The notes under the pieces: model-generated
Told to the model about the DNA's origin: nothing
Database searches by the model: none
The model's input: the letters and a program-made list of their open reading frames with translations, nothing else
Assembly (NCBI RefSeq): GCF_001625565.1
Contig: NZ_AUXS01000048.1
Coordinates: 1 to 64,000 of the forward strand
Direction of reading: 5' to 3'
Origin: Pseudoalteromonas luteoviolacea NCIMB 1944
Lineage (GTDB): Bacteria > Pseudomonadota > Gammaproteobacteria > Enterobacterales > Alteromonadaceae
DNA: 64,000 nt
Part shown: piece after piece, positions 1-8,448 of the stretch
Numbering within the stretch: position 1 is the first letter of the stretch
Layout of the letters: each line of letters begins with the position of its first letter
Translations under genes and position numbers: made by a program

Positions 1-267
1 TTGCAACAAATCGATACCTTGATTGCTACTCAACAAGTCACTACTGTCGCTTTTACTCAACACATCCATACCGTCAGCGTTGCATATCATGTCGAAACCG
101 TCATTGCGGGCTTGCCCTGCAATCCATGTTTTAGGTGAGTTTGAGGGAACTACAACTTTAAGATCCAAAATGGACCCTGAAATAAATTCAGGGTGACGGG
201 TTGTTGGAGGTGATAGGTTTTTGGTCGACTGGTTTGTGGGAATACGGCTTTATTCTCTCCCACCTTA
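1..267. repeat. Window edge, non-coding, with two palindromic repeat elements
   Basis: No gene can be supported here. An open frame runs from base 1 to about 135 but has no start and no recognisable product, so it may be only the tail of a gene to the left. Two palindromes follow. An imperfect one at 103-123 pairs ATTGCGGGC with GCCCTGCAAT. A perfect one pairs ACCCTGAA (174-181) with TTCAGGGT (187-194). Their form resembles the short interspersed palindromic elements common between genes in Alteromonadales, which is inference from general appearance. They could also act as a terminator or RNA-stability element for the unseen upstream gene. Confidence 0.4.
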
Positions 268-330
268 TGTTGAAAACAATTCTCATTACAATTTAACGTG
301 TAATGTTGTTCCTATTATGTTTATAATCTT
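268..330 (+). promoter_or_regulatory. Fur-box-like operator and promoter of the PepSY operon
   Basis: The stretch 272-290 matches the 19-base Fur consensus (GATAATGATAATCATTATC) at about 12 positions, including the run TCATTA. A TATAAT -10 hexamer lies at 322-327; the -35 is poor. A Fur operator fits the PepSY-type iron-uptake genes downstream, which in other bacteria are commonly iron-repressed. The match is by eye and no binding data are implied. Confidence 0.45.
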
Positions 331-370
331 GCTCCCACAACTCTAATTAGCTAAGGACAGGAGCATAAGT

Positions 371-625
371 TTGTACTCTTTTCTAATGGTGATATTGATA
401 GGCATCGGTACACTTCTTTTATATTTATCAAATAGACATCAAAGACTTTTGGATAAGCCTTTAGCAAAACCAATGCAAAAGGTGGGGTATGCGTTTGCGG
501 CCATAGCTATCGTTATTGGTGCATATTACTTTGTTGGCTCGGCTGGATTTTTTATCTGGCTTCTGATGTTAATGGTCGCACTATTTTCACTGCCTTTACT
601 TATGCTCTGTCTTAATAGGAAGTAA
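371..625 (+). CDS. Small inner-membrane protein of the PepSY iron-uptake operon
   Basis: This 84-residue protein is almost entirely hydrophobic, with three likely membrane helices (about residues 3-19, 38-57 and 60-80). It resembles the small DUF3325-type membrane proteins that accompany PepSY transmembrane proteins in siderophore-linked operons, but family membership is inferred from size, hydrophobicity and position. The start is TTG, chosen because ACAGGAG (357-363) ends seven bases upstream and no ATG is nearby. It lies five bases before the next gene, so the three genes through 2558 are probably one transcript under the Fur-like operator. Confidence 0.7.
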   Translation: MYSFLMVILIGIGTLLLYLSNRHQRLLDKPLAKPMQKVGYAFAAIAIVIGAYYFVGSAGFFIWLLMLMVALFSLPLLMLCLNRK

Positions 626-630
626 AATCC

Positions 631-942
631 ATGACTCAACATAATAAAATTCAACCCCATTGGTGGAGTAAAACATTTGCGGGAGTGATCGGTGGGTTTT
701 TCTTAACGCTTGGGCTTGTCGGTATTTTTGCGTGGTTGGGGCCAACGGGGTTAACTGAGCAGATCACAGAAGAACAAAGGCTTTGGAAAACGCAATTTAA
801 CATGTGGATCATAACGCCAATTTGGCTTTTAATCCTGTGTTTTGTTTATATGTTTAAAACTGGGCGTCAGGCATGGTTGTACTTAGGTGTTAGTGCTGTT
901 ATTTCCAACGCTATTGTCTATGTATTAAGGAGCCAATTATGA
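631..942 (+). CDS. Iron-uptake-associated small membrane protein
   Basis: A 103-residue protein with three predicted helices (about residues 16-36, 57-74 and 82-98). The motif FAWLGP followed by KTQFNMW and a second helix is what I recall for the small iron-uptake membrane proteins (DUF3649-like) encoded beside PepSY proteins, so the role is probably support of ferric-siderophore reduction or import at the inner membrane. Its stop codon overlaps the start of the PepSY gene (ATGA, 939-942), which indicates translational coupling. The exact function is unknown. Confidence 0.7.
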   Translation: MTQHNKIQPHWWSKTFAGVIGGFFLTLGLVGIFAWLGPTGLTEQITEEQRLWKTQFNMWIITPIWLLILCFVYMFKTGRQAWLYLGVSAVISNAIVYVLRSQL

Positions 943-2558
943 AAATTAGAAGCGATATTCTAAGGACATATCAATCACTGCATACATGGACTGGGATCAC
1001 CGCCGGGTTGTTACTTTTCATTGGATTCTTTGCAGGCTCACTGACGATGTTTAGTGATACAATTAACGATTGGGCTACGCCTCCAAATTACCAATTGGAT
1101 CAGGTTCATTCAGATAAACACGAGTTGTTACTTAAACAAGTGTTATCACAAAACCCGGATTCACTCAAAGCTGTCACGGTTAGTTATGATGAAAATAGCT
1201 CCCCAATTCACTGGTATGGACAAGGTTCTGCTCGCGGCTTTTCAATGGATGACCAAATCTGGCATGGTACGTTGAATGAGCAAGGTGAGTTGGTAGCGGA
1301 GTTACGACATGTCAATGAGTTATCAATGTTAATAGATTACTTGCATCGTTCAGCTGGGATTATCGGAGAGATTGGACACGATCAAGCGGGTGTGTATGTG
1401 CTAGGTATTGCCGCATTTTTGTATTTTCTTGCTCTCGTGTCAGGTGTTATTTTTCTCTTACCGAGCTTAGTAAAAAGCTTTTTTGCGCTTCGCAAAGAAA
1501 AGGGAGCAAATCGCTTTTGGCTAGACTCACACAACTTAGTTGGTATCGCGAGCTTACCTTTTCATATCATTATTGCGATCACCGTGGTTGTTTTTTCATT
1601 TCATGACTTGTTTTACGGTGGATTAAGCCAAGTATATGGAGACAAACCCATGTTTGGTGGTGGTGAAAAACATGAAGAGGTTCGATACGATATTCGAGAA
1701 CTTGCGACATTAACTGAAATAAAACAAACCATTCATGACTATGCGCCAGGCTATGAAGTAAGTAGCATCAGGTTAAGCGGGTTGTCATCGGCCCACCCGT
1801 CTGCAAGCATATCTATCATAAGCGATAGAACTTTAATGCGTGGCCCTCACAATGACTATGTTTTTTTGAATCCATTTACGCTAGAAATTGACTCCAGCAC
1901 CGTGAGGAATGAAAGTGGTGAGCAAAGTATATGGGCTGCCGTTGTCACGAGCTTTTTTGGACTTCACTTTGGGAGCTACGGTGGTGAACTTGGTCGATGG
2001 TTATATTTCGTTATGGGCTTAGGCGGTGCATTTTTGTTTTATAGCGGTAACTTGATATGGCTAGAGAAGCGACGCAAAAAGCAGTCATTAAAGCAAAGTC
2101 GTTCAAGCCACTTTATGGCTAATCTGACTATAGGTGTATCTTTGGGTTGCGCTATAGGTATTGCAGGCGTATTTGCAGCAAGCAAATGGCTAACGTTAAC
2201 CAGTTGGAACATCAACATAGCCTATATGTGGGTTTATTATTTGTTGTTTTTTGTAACACTGGCTGGTGCATTTGTTTATGGTGCTGCAAGGTTTAGCATA
2301 TTGAGTTTACAGATTTTAGCTGTTCTGTGTTTGATCATACCGACAAATTCTGTGATAGCGTTTGTACTCCCTTCAATTGGTATTTGGGCGCCAGACTCTC
2401 TTGGTGATCTAGGGATTGAACTTGGCGCAGTAGGTTTTGCTTTAGCTTCATTGTATGCCCTGAAACATGCAAAACGCCGTGTATATCACGGTGAAGAGAA
2501 CAGCATTTGGTATTGCTCTAAACTCAGCAAAAAAGAGGTTGTTGAAAGCTTCAGCTAA
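939..2558 (+). CDS. PepSY-associated transmembrane protein, putative siderophore-iron reductase
   Basis: A 539-residue inner-membrane protein. The N-terminal helix has the YQSLHTWTG signature of PepSY_TM proteins (residues 11-35). Periplasmic segments are separated by further helices near residues 150-175, 200-225, 340-370 and a C-terminal cluster of four or five helices. Conserved His residues in the helices (LHTW, LHRSAG, DSHNLVG, FHIII) fit haem or metal binding, as proposed for ferric-siderophore reductases such as FpvG/PiuB relatives. AAGGAG (927-932) precedes the ATG, which overlaps the upstream stop. A substrate-specific TonB receptor would be expected nearby but is not in the window. 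Confidence 0.8.
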   Translation: MKIRSDILRTYQSLHTWTGITAGLLLFIGFFAGSLTMFSDTINDWATPPNYQLDQVHSDKHELLLKQVLSQNPDSLKAVTVSYDENSSPIHWYGQGSARGFSMDDQIWHGTLNEQGELVAELRHVNELSMLIDYLHRSAGIIGEIGHDQAGVYVLGIAAFLYFLALVSGVIFLLPSLVKSFFALRKEKGANRFWLDSHNLVGIASLPFHIIIAITVVVFSFHDLFYGGLSQVYGDKPMFGGGEKHEEVRYDIRELATLTEIKQTIHDYAPGYEVSSIRLSGLSSAHPSASISIISDRTLMRGPHNDYVFLNPFTLEIDSSTVRNESGEQSIWAAVVTSFFGLHFGSYGGELGRWLYFVMGLGGAFLFYSGNLIWLEKRRKKQSLKQSRSSHFMANLTIGVSLGCAIGIAGVFAASKWLTLTSWNINIAYMWVYYLLFFVTLAGAFVYGAARFSILSLQILAVLCLIIPTNSVIAFVLPSIGIWAPDSLGDLGIELGAVGFALASLYALKHAKRRVYHGEENSIWYCSKLSKKEVVESFS

Positions 2559-2563
2559 TGTAT

Positions 2564-2590
2564 AAGTGGTCAGTTGAGTGCTGACCACTT
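2564..2590. terminator. Bidirectional intrinsic terminator
   Basis: A perfect 10-bp inverted repeat, AAGTGGTCAG (2564-2573) and CTGACCACTT (2581-2590), with a 7-base loop lies between two convergent genes. The tails are only weakly T-rich, so efficiency is uncertain. Confidence 0.65.
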
Positions 2591-2595
2591 CAATT

Positions 2596-4383
2596 TCACG
2601 AGTCTAAAATTGAGCCGAGTGAGACTTGGTTTCTGCCATGTTGTTTGGCGAAATAAAGAGCCATATCTGATTGCTTTACAAGTTCATGAGGCTCTAAATC
2701 AACTCCCCACCTAGTTGCTATACCAACACTGATTGTCAGTTTTATAATTGAGTCTTCGAACTTAACTACAGAAGCTTCAGTATGTCTTCTGATCAGTTCT
2801 GCTAGGTCAAATGCATCTCCCTCGTTGCACTCAGGTAGCAAAATACAAAACTCTTCTCCGCCGTAACGTGCCACAATATCACCCGCACGAGTACAGGTTT
2901 TTTTTAATACGTTGGCTATATGTGTAATACACTTATCACCACACTGATGGCCATATGTGTCGTTGATTTTTTTAAAATGGTCAATGTCGACCATTAATAA
3001 ACTAACAGAGTGACCAAAACGCTTTGCTCGCAAGCATTCTGTATTTAAAGCGTCATTTAGGCTTCGCCTATTGAGCACTTGAGTGAGCTCGTCAATTCGA
3101 GAGATATGTTTAAGTTTGTCATAGGCAGTCTGAAGTTCCTGTGTTCTGTTGATTACTTCAGTTTCGAGCTGCATATTTGCTTTGCGGATTTCGGTCATAC
3201 TTTTAGCTTGAGCTATGAAACGTTTTTTTCTCTCTGAATTGATTCTCTCTGCCATTGCGAATGACAAGCATGCTACCTCTATTGAGGTGCCTATTGTCAA
3301 CGCATGTTCAGTAAACCAATTATTGGGTATAATATTCAATTTGTTGGCCGCAAGGATTATTCCCCCGCAAAGTGCGGCGTTCCAAGCTAATGAGTAGTAA
3401 GTCGAAAAATGTGTACCCTCAAACAGTTTTATTGTTCTTGTGATCACGCCCCACAAACAAGCTAATGACGCATACAGAATTATGACTCTGATCATTGTAC
3501 CGTAGGAGAAGTACATTGATGCAAATAGCAGACAGACTCCGATTACGAAAAGTGACAAGCAACCTCTATACAGAATTTTACTATTTTTCTGTAATTCGAG
3601 TAATTTTACGATAAAAGAAGTGCCTGCAAGCACAGCCGCGAGTAAAAAGAATAATATTGATTGATCATTCCACCATAAGCTTCCTTGCCACAAGTATCTA
3701 AACCCTAGACCTGACAAGCTAAAATAGAAGGCGATAATGGCTGAAACGTACACAACATAGTAAAGAAAAGTTGTATCTCTTAGAGAGAAATACATGAGTA
3801 CATTGTATATGGCCATAATGCTCATAAGGCCAAAATAGATCCCTAAAAAAAGTGTGGCTATTTGGTCGCTTTCGTAAAAGCTTGGTTGACTCCAAAGTCG
3901 GATAGGTAACTGTAGGGCACTGGTCGAATTCACTCTAACATATAGGGTGAGCGGTCCTTGGGTGTTTTCGTCTATAGGGAGGATAAAGTTATGGTGTTTG
4001 ATCTGCCGATCTTCAAAATGCTGTTTATCGCCCAGTTTTGAATAACTGAGTACTTCATCTCCTTGCATCAAATAGAGCTTTATACTGTCCAGAACAGGGT
4101 AGGCTATTTCCAAAAAGTAACCGTTTGTGTCCCGAGGCAAACTAAAACTAACTTTTACCCAATAGGTCTCGGGGGTGTATCCAAGGTTAAAGTTGTCTGT
4201 TTCATTGATTTTCCAATGATTGTCCGGTAAGGACATTACGTCGACAATGCCAAATTGGTTATCTTGCAAATAATAGCTACCAGCACTTAAATTGACGTAC
4301 TTTTCGTGTGTCAGTGTTAAGTCCGGTGCAGCGCTATGAGCAATTGAAGCGTAAAAAAATAAAAACACAAACAGGGTTTTCAC
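2596..4383 (-). CDS. 7TM-DISM diguanylate cyclase
   Basis: A 595-residue membrane-bound enzyme expected to make cyclic di-GMP from two GTP. In order: signal peptide (1-17), periplasmic 7TMR-DISMED2 sensor domain (about 25-165), seven-helix 7TMR-DISM domain (about 175-380), a coiled segment, and a C-terminal GGDEF domain (about 425-590). The active site GGEEF is intact (RYGGEEFCILLPE), as is the substrate loop DIDHFKKIND. The missing RxxD inhibitory site was not checked in detail. DISM domains are thought to sense small ligands or carbohydrates; the ligand here is unknown. It converges with the PepSY operon across a shared terminator. Confidence 0.9.
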   Translation of the reverse strand: MKTLFVFLFFYASIAHSAAPDLTLTHEKYVNLSAGSYYLQDNQFGIVDVMSLPDNHWKINETDNFNLGYTPETYWVKVSFSLPRDTNGYFLEIAYPVLDSIKLYLMQGDEVLSYSKLGDKQHFEDRQIKHHNFILPIDENTQGPLTLYVRVNSTSALQLPIRLWSQPSFYESDQIATLFLGIYFGLMSIMAIYNVLMYFSLRDTTFLYYVVYVSAIIAFYFSLSGLGFRYLWQGSLWWNDQSILFFLLAAVLAGTSFIVKLLELQKNSKILYRGCLSLFVIGVCLLFASMYFSYGTMIRVIILYASLACLWGVITRTIKLFEGTHFSTYYSLAWNAALCGGIILAANKLNIIPNNWFTEHALTIGTSIEVACLSFAMAERINSERKKRFIAQAKSMTEIRKANMQLETEVINRTQELQTAYDKLKHISRIDELTQVLNRRSLNDALNTECLRAKRFGHSVSLLMVDIDHFKKINDTYGHQCGDKCITHIANVLKKTCTRAGDIVARYGGEEFCILLPECNEGDAFDLAELIRRHTEASVVKFEDSIIKLTISVGIATRWGVDLEPHELVKQSDMALYFAKQHGRNQVSLGSILDS

Positions 4384-4473
4384 AAGCGTTATATGCGTAT
4401 GGTGATTCTATATAAAGCTTAGAAGTGTATAGAAGATAGAGCAAAGTTATATAAAAGAACACATCATACAGCT

Positions 4474-4998
4474 TTATGTATGTATCATCTGGAGCTTAGC
4501 GGTAAGTAATGACACCAAGTCAACAGGGGATAGTTGTTCGTTGCTAAGTCCGTATATTAGAGTCATAAAGTAGCAATCCATCATAGCTGTTGCTTTAATT
4601 TCATCATATTTATGGCCTTCAAAGAGCATATGTTTAAAGTCGTTCAATTGATCTTCAAAAAAGGCACTGTGCCACATTAAATCCTGTAATAGCGCTTTAC
4701 TAAAAGGGCGGTTCTCGCAGTAAAAGCGGTAAAGAAATTTTGCGTAATGTCTGAGTCGTAGTCGAGGGCTCGTCTGCTCATTTTCTTGATGGGCTAATCT
4801 CAGTACCTCATCAATTCGCTGGTGCATCGCCAATTTTAATATGTCGATTTTATTTGGAAAGTGACTGAACACAGTGCCTGTAGCAACAGAAGCCTCCGCC
4901 GCTATTTGGCGAGTAGTTGTCTCGGCGTACCCATGTTTTTGGAATAATTGCCAACTAACGTCAAGTATTTTTTGGGCTGTAATTTCTCGTTTTTTCAT
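4474..4998 (-). CDS. TetR family transcriptional regulator
   Basis: A 174-residue repressor-type protein. The N-terminal helix-turn-helix (about residues 10-55) reads TTRQIAAEASVATGTVFSHF, typical of TetR; the remaining three-quarters form the variable ligand-binding and dimerisation part. It is divergent from the small membrane protein at 5132. The space between carries two palindromes built on TTGAGCGNGCTCAA (5081-5117) and a half site, ATTGAGCGC, at 5012-5020 just upstream of its own start. This suggests that it represses both itself and the neighbour. The inducer is unknown. Confidence 0.88.
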   Translation of the reverse strand: MKKREITAQKILDVSWQLFQKHGYAETTTRQIAAEASVATGTVFSHFPNKIDILKLAMHQRIDEVLRLAHQENEQTSPRLRLRHYAKFLYRFYCENRPFSKALLQDLMWHSAFFEDQLNDFKHMLFEGHKYDEIKATAMMDCYFMTLIYGLSNEQLSPVDLVSLLTAKLQMIHT

Positions 4999-5071
4999 AC
5001 TAAATCAACATATTGAGCGCACCAAAGAGCTTACCACAAAATACGATACAGTGACAAAGTAATCTACACAC

Positions 5072-5117
5072 TTGACAAAAATGAGCGCGCTCATTAAATT
5101 AATTGAGCGTGCTCAAT
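5072..5117 (+). promoter_or_regulatory. Promoter with tandem TetR operators
   Basis: A consensus -35 TTGACA (5072-5077) is followed after 17 bases by a -10-like TAAATT (5095-5100). Palindrome ATGAGCGCGCTCAT (5081-5094) fills the spacer. A second, ATTGAGCGTGCTCAAT (5102-5117), covers the expected start site. Their centres are 22 bp apart, two helical turns, so two TetR dimers could bind the same DNA face. Assignment to the adjacent regulator is inference from position. Confidence 0.7.
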
Positions 5118-5131
5118 AATTAAGGAGGTGT

Positions 5132-5350
5132 ATGATGCTTACGCGGTTAATTGGTTATATTCTGTTTATTCCATTTATTGCTTTTTATAGTTACGTTTTG
5201 GGACCAGCACTGAAACTCGTATTGGTGCCAGGCGGTATGATGCTTTTCTTTTTTATTCTCGGTCCCGATGAGTTTTCAAAGCATTGGCAAAAAGCATTTT
5301 CCAATACTCAAAATGGGTGTAAAGATATGGCTGTAAAGCAAGGCAATTAG
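5132..5350 (+). CDS. Small TetR-controlled membrane protein
   Basis: A 72-residue protein (71 if the second Met is used). AAGGAGG at 5122-5128 is better spaced for the ATG at 5135 than for 5132. Residues 5-48 are hydrophobic with a likely two-helix hairpin; the C-terminal 20 residues are polar. I do not recognise the family. Its promoter overlaps two palindromes next to a divergent TetR gene, so it is probably the regulator's main target. A stress or membrane-adaptation role would be a guess. Confidence 0.7.
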   Translation: MMLTRLIGYILFIPFIAFYSYVLGPALKLVLVPGGMMLFFFILGPDEFSKHWQKAFSNTQNGCKDMAVKQGN

Positions 5351-5406
5351 CAAGGCTCGTAGTTAGCTCAAAAAGCCATTGCTTGCAATAAGTTATATTT
5401 CCAGAT

Positions 5407-5430
5407 AAAAGCCGCTATGAGCGGTTTTTT
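5407..5430 (+). terminator. Intrinsic terminator
   Basis: GCCGCT (5411-5416) pairs with AGCGGT around the loop ATG, followed by TTTTTT. It ends the transcript of the small membrane protein gene and separates it from purE. Confidence 0.7.
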
Positions 5431-5540
5431 ATATATTGAGGCTCGCTTTCAACTATCACTCGGGTATAATACTCACGATTTCGGCGCAACCCCTTTAGCG
5501 CTGTAGTAAGTATCGTTTAATTTAGAATTGAGGAATTATT

Positions 5541-6023
5541 ATGACGGTTGGCATTATCATGGGTTCTAAGTCTGATTGGCCTACAATGCAACATGCGGCA
5601 GATATGTTAGATAAGTTTGGCATTGAGTATGAAACAAAAGTGGTTTCGGCGCATCGCACTCCTCAATTATTGGCCGATTATGCAACAACGGCAGCAGAGC
5701 GTGGTATCAAAGTGATCATCGCCGGTGCGGGCGGCGCAGCACACCTTCCCGGTATGGCTGCTGCTTTCACAAGTTTGCCGGTATTGGGCGTACCAGTAAA
5801 ATCGAAAACTTTAAATGGTGTCGATTCATTACTTTCAATCTGCCAAATGCCAAAAGGTGTTGCGGTAGGTACATTAGCGATAGGTGATGCAGGCGCAGCG
5901 AATGCCGGTTTATTAGCAGCACAAATATTAGGTTGCCAGCAACCGGAAATATTTGAAAAAGTTGAAGCGTTTAGAAAAGCTCAGACTGAAACTATCTTAG
6001 CTAACCCAAACCCAGCTGAATAA
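5541..6023 (+). CDS. purE: N5-carboxyaminoimidazole ribonucleotide mutase
   Basis: This 160-residue class I PurE converts N5-CAIR to CAIR in purine biosynthesis. The sequence shows the nucleotide-binding GSKSDW loop (residues 8-13), the active-site SAHRTP motif with the conserved His at 38, and the AGAGGAAHLPGM loop near 73-84. Length and start match the family. A TATAAT -10 (5465-5470) lies 70 bases upstream with a poor -35; I do not see a good PurR palindrome. purK follows after one base, so the two subunits of this two-step route are made from one message. Confidence 0.97.
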   Translation: MTVGIIMGSKSDWPTMQHAADMLDKFGIEYETKVVSAHRTPQLLADYATTAAERGIKVIIAGAGGAAHLPGMAAAFTSLPVLGVPVKSKTLNGVDSLLSICQMPKGVAVGTLAIGDAGAANAGLLAAQILGCQQPEIFEKVEAFRKAQTETILANPNPAE

Positions 6024-6024
6024 C

Positions 6025-7173
6025 ATGAAAGTATTAGTACTAGGCGCGGGTCAGTTGGCCCGAATGATGAGTCTGGCTTCTACTCATTTGGGTATAAATG
6101 TTTTAGCTTACGATGTAGGTTCAAAACAAGTAATTAACCCAGTTACTTTTGAAGTGAAGCACACAACACTCGAACAGGAAGTAGAGCAAGCATATGCGAT
6201 TACCGCAGAATTCGAGCATATTCCTGAAGACGTACTCGACGTATGTCAACAAAGTGGTAAGTTTTATCCTGGTGCAGAGTCAATCTCTATCGGTGGTGAC
6301 CGCAGTAAAGAAAAAGCTCTTTTAGACAATGCTAAAGTTCCGTGCGCTCCTTATGCATTGATCACAGAGAAAAGCGCTTTTATTGAAGCAATCGAAAAGC
6401 TTGGTCTACCACTCGTAATTAAAACGTGTCAGGCGGGTTATGATGGTAAAGGCCAATGGCGTCTTAAATCAGCTGATGACGCAGAGCAAGTATGGTCTGA
6501 GATGAAAGGCTTTCTAGATACTGGCACTGAGGCTGCACCACACTCAATCATTGCTGAAAAAATGATCCCATTTGATAGAGAGGTTTCTATCATAGGTGTG
6601 CGTGATAAAGATGGACAATGCAAGGTGTATCCATTAACTGAGAACCAGCACACAAATGGCGTTCTGACCTTATCTATTGCTGGAAAAGAAAAGGCAGCGA
6701 TACAAGCCCAAGCTGAAGCTGCATTTGAAAACTTGGCGTCAGAGCTAAATTATGTGGGTGTATTGGCAATTGAGTTTTTCGACGTTGACGGTAAATTACT
6801 AGTGAATGAAATTGCGCCTCGCGTTCATAATTCAGGGCATTGGACACAACAAGGTGCACACACCAGCCAATTTGAAAACCATATGCGCGCTATCACTGGC
6901 TTACCAATTGGCAGTACTCAACTTGTGCGACCGACTGCGATGGTAAATGTATTAGGTCAGCCTTCAATTCCTCAAGCGGTATTGTCTGTCGCAGATTGTA
7001 CTAGTCACTGGTATGGAAAAGATGCTAAGCCAGGCAGAAAAATGGGCCATATTAATGTCTCAGCTGCTAATTTGCATCAGCTAGGAGAGCGGTTGGCAGA
7101 GCTGGCAGAACTACTACCTGAAGAAGATTACCCAGGAGTTAGCGCAACCAGCCATGCATTAATATTAAATTAG
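6025..7173 (+). CDS. purK: N5-carboxyaminoimidazole ribonucleotide synthase
   Basis: A 382-residue ATP-grasp enzyme that carboxylates AIR to N5-CAIR using ATP and bicarbonate, giving PurE its substrate. Visible features are the N-terminal preATP-grasp motif VLGAGQLARMM (residues 4-14), the ATP-grasp segment TCQAGYDGKGQW, and the metal-binding NEIAPRVHNSGHWT near residue 260. Length is normal for PurK. It directly follows purE and ends at a strong terminator. Confidence 0.97.
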   Translation: MKVLVLGAGQLARMMSLASTHLGINVLAYDVGSKQVINPVTFEVKHTTLEQEVEQAYAITAEFEHIPEDVLDVCQQSGKFYPGAESISIGGDRSKEKALLDNAKVPCAPYALITEKSAFIEAIEKLGLPLVIKTCQAGYDGKGQWRLKSADDAEQVWSEMKGFLDTGTEAAPHSIIAEKMIPFDREVSIIGVRDKDGQCKVYPLTENQHTNGVLTLSIAGKEKAAIQAQAEAAFENLASELNYVGVLAIEFFDVDGKLLVNEIAPRVHNSGHWTQQGAHTSQFENHMRAITGLPIGSTQLVRPTAMVNVLGQPSIPQAVLSVADCTSHWYGKDAKPGRKMGHINVSAANLHQLGERLAELAELLPEEDYPGVSATSHALILN

Positions 7174-7203
7174 AAAAAGCCGAGCAACAGCTCGGCTTTT
7201 TTA
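7174..7203 (+). terminator. Strong intrinsic terminator of purEK
   Basis: AAAAAGCCGAGC (7174-7185) and its complement GCTCGGCTTTTTT (7190-7202) enclose the tetraloop AACA. The A-rich start and T-rich end make it potentially functional on both strands. Confidence 0.9.
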
Positions 7204-7230
7204 TGCAACATATACGCTAGAAGTTTTTAT

Positions 7231-8169
7231 ATGGTTAATATTAATTCAAATGTACTTAAGCTCTTGTTTATAGCTTGTTTCATTGTGTCAATTACCCCTC
7301 TAATTGGTTCCGCGATGGCTTTGTTTATGGGGATCTCTTTTGCCCTTTTATTTGGTAACCCATTCGACTTGCAAAGTGCACAGCTATCAAAGCTACTTCT
7401 CAAAGTATCTGTGATTGGGTTAGGTTTCAATGTAGATGTCATGCACGTCCTAGAAGTAGGTAGGAGCTCAATTGTATTAACGATTGTGAGTATTACCGCA
7501 ATTATTGGACTTGGTGAAATATTGACCCAGTTATTCCGTTTGAATAAAAATACTGGCACGTTGATCTCTTTTGGAACGGCAATTTGTGGCGGTAGTGCTA
7601 TTGCTGCGATGGCGCCTGTGATTAAAGCAAAACAAGATGAGATAGCAGTAGCATTAGCAATCGTATTTTCATTGAATGCGGTAGGTTTACTCATATTCCC
7701 ATGGTTGGGGCACTATTTTGAGCTGACCCAAAGCCAATTTGCGCTGTGGAGTGCATTAGCAATTCATGATACGAGCAGTGTTGTGGGAGCTGCAGCTGCT
7801 TATGGTCCGGCTGCATTAGCCATGGCTACAACCATTAAACTTACGAGGGCAATGTGGATAGTGCCATATACTGCACTGGCTGGGGTATTCTGGCGCTCGG
7901 AAGAGAAGGCGAGTATCCCTTTATTTATTGTTGGCTTTTTACTTGCAGCAGCCATCAATACTTGGCTTCCGGAATACAAGCCGTTGTGGCAAATTGGTTA
8001 CGAGTGCGCAAAAGCTTTGCTTGTAGGTACTCTATTTTTAATTGGTGCGGGTATTTCAAAAAAAGTGCTTAAACAATGCGGGTGGCAACCCTTTGTTATG
8101 GCGATAATTTTGTGGACGATTGTAAGCTCGGTCATACTTTTATTAATTATTGACGGTTTTATTCAATAA
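7231..8169 (+). CDS. YeiH family putative sulfate exporter
   Basis: A 312-residue integral membrane protein with about ten helices and the family signatures KVSVIGLGFNVD (about 60-72), GTAICGGSAIAAMAPVI (about 111-127) and the HDTSSVVGAA segment (about 180). This is the UPF0324/YeiH family (PF03601), annotated as putative sulfate exporters with little biochemical support. There is no divergent LysR regulator, which often accompanies yeiH, so control is unknown. The start follows the purEK terminator by 27 bases with no strong ribosome site. Confidence 0.88.
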   Translation: MVNINSNVLKLLFIACFIVSITPLIGSAMALFMGISFALLFGNPFDLQSAQLSKLLLKVSVIGLGFNVDVMHVLEVGRSSIVLTIVSITAIIGLGEILTQLFRLNKNTGTLISFGTAICGGSAIAAMAPVIKAKQDEIAVALAIVFSLNAVGLLIFPWLGHYFELTQSQFALWSALAIHDTSSVVGAAAAYGPAALAMATTIKLTRAMWIVPYTALAGVFWRSEEKASIPLFIVGFLLAAAINTWLPEYKPLWQIGYECAKALLVGTLFLIGAGISKKVLKQCGWQPFVMAIILWTIVSSVILLLIIDGFIQ

Positions 8170-8286
8170 ATTTACTAAATTTTTTTGAACCTTTTGAATA
8201 AGCGTCAGTCTGATTATTTGAGGCTTGGATATGCCTCATTTCATACTCGTTGTCCATCAACGACTATGTGAGCGCAGAGAGTATTT

Positions 8287-8313
8287 GGCCAGTAGCTTTA
8301 CTGGCCTTTTTTT
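8287..8313 (+). terminator. Intrinsic terminator closing a structured leader or 3' region
   Basis: GGCCAGTA (8287-8294), loop GCTT and TACTGGCC (8299-8306) form a perfect 8-bp stem followed by seven T. It is 118 bases after the YeiH stop. Between them are two further hairpins, TGAGGC/GCCTCA (8219-8238) and TCGTTG/CAACGA (8247-8263), so a small independent RNA ending here is possible. Confidence 0.85.
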
Positions 8314-8448
8314 ATACCTGTATGTTACTAAATTGTGTACACCTCCGCCACCAAGCTAAAAACTTTGGGTGTTTATCTAAAACCTGTCGAATATTGTTCT
8401 ATCTTTTGATTAAATTGCGCTGATTAATAAATTAAAAGAAGAGCTCTG

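Noticed and set aside
1..135. Open frame from the first base encoding about 44 residues
   Set aside because: No start within the window, no recognisable product and it runs into a palindromic repeat.
5441..5540. PurR operator before purE
   Set aside because: No sequence close to the PurR palindrome was found; GCGCAACCCCTTTAGCGC has the wrong centre.
7227..7694. 155-residue frame on the minus strand
   Set aside because: Exactly opposite the YeiH gene; an antisense shadow without ribosome site.
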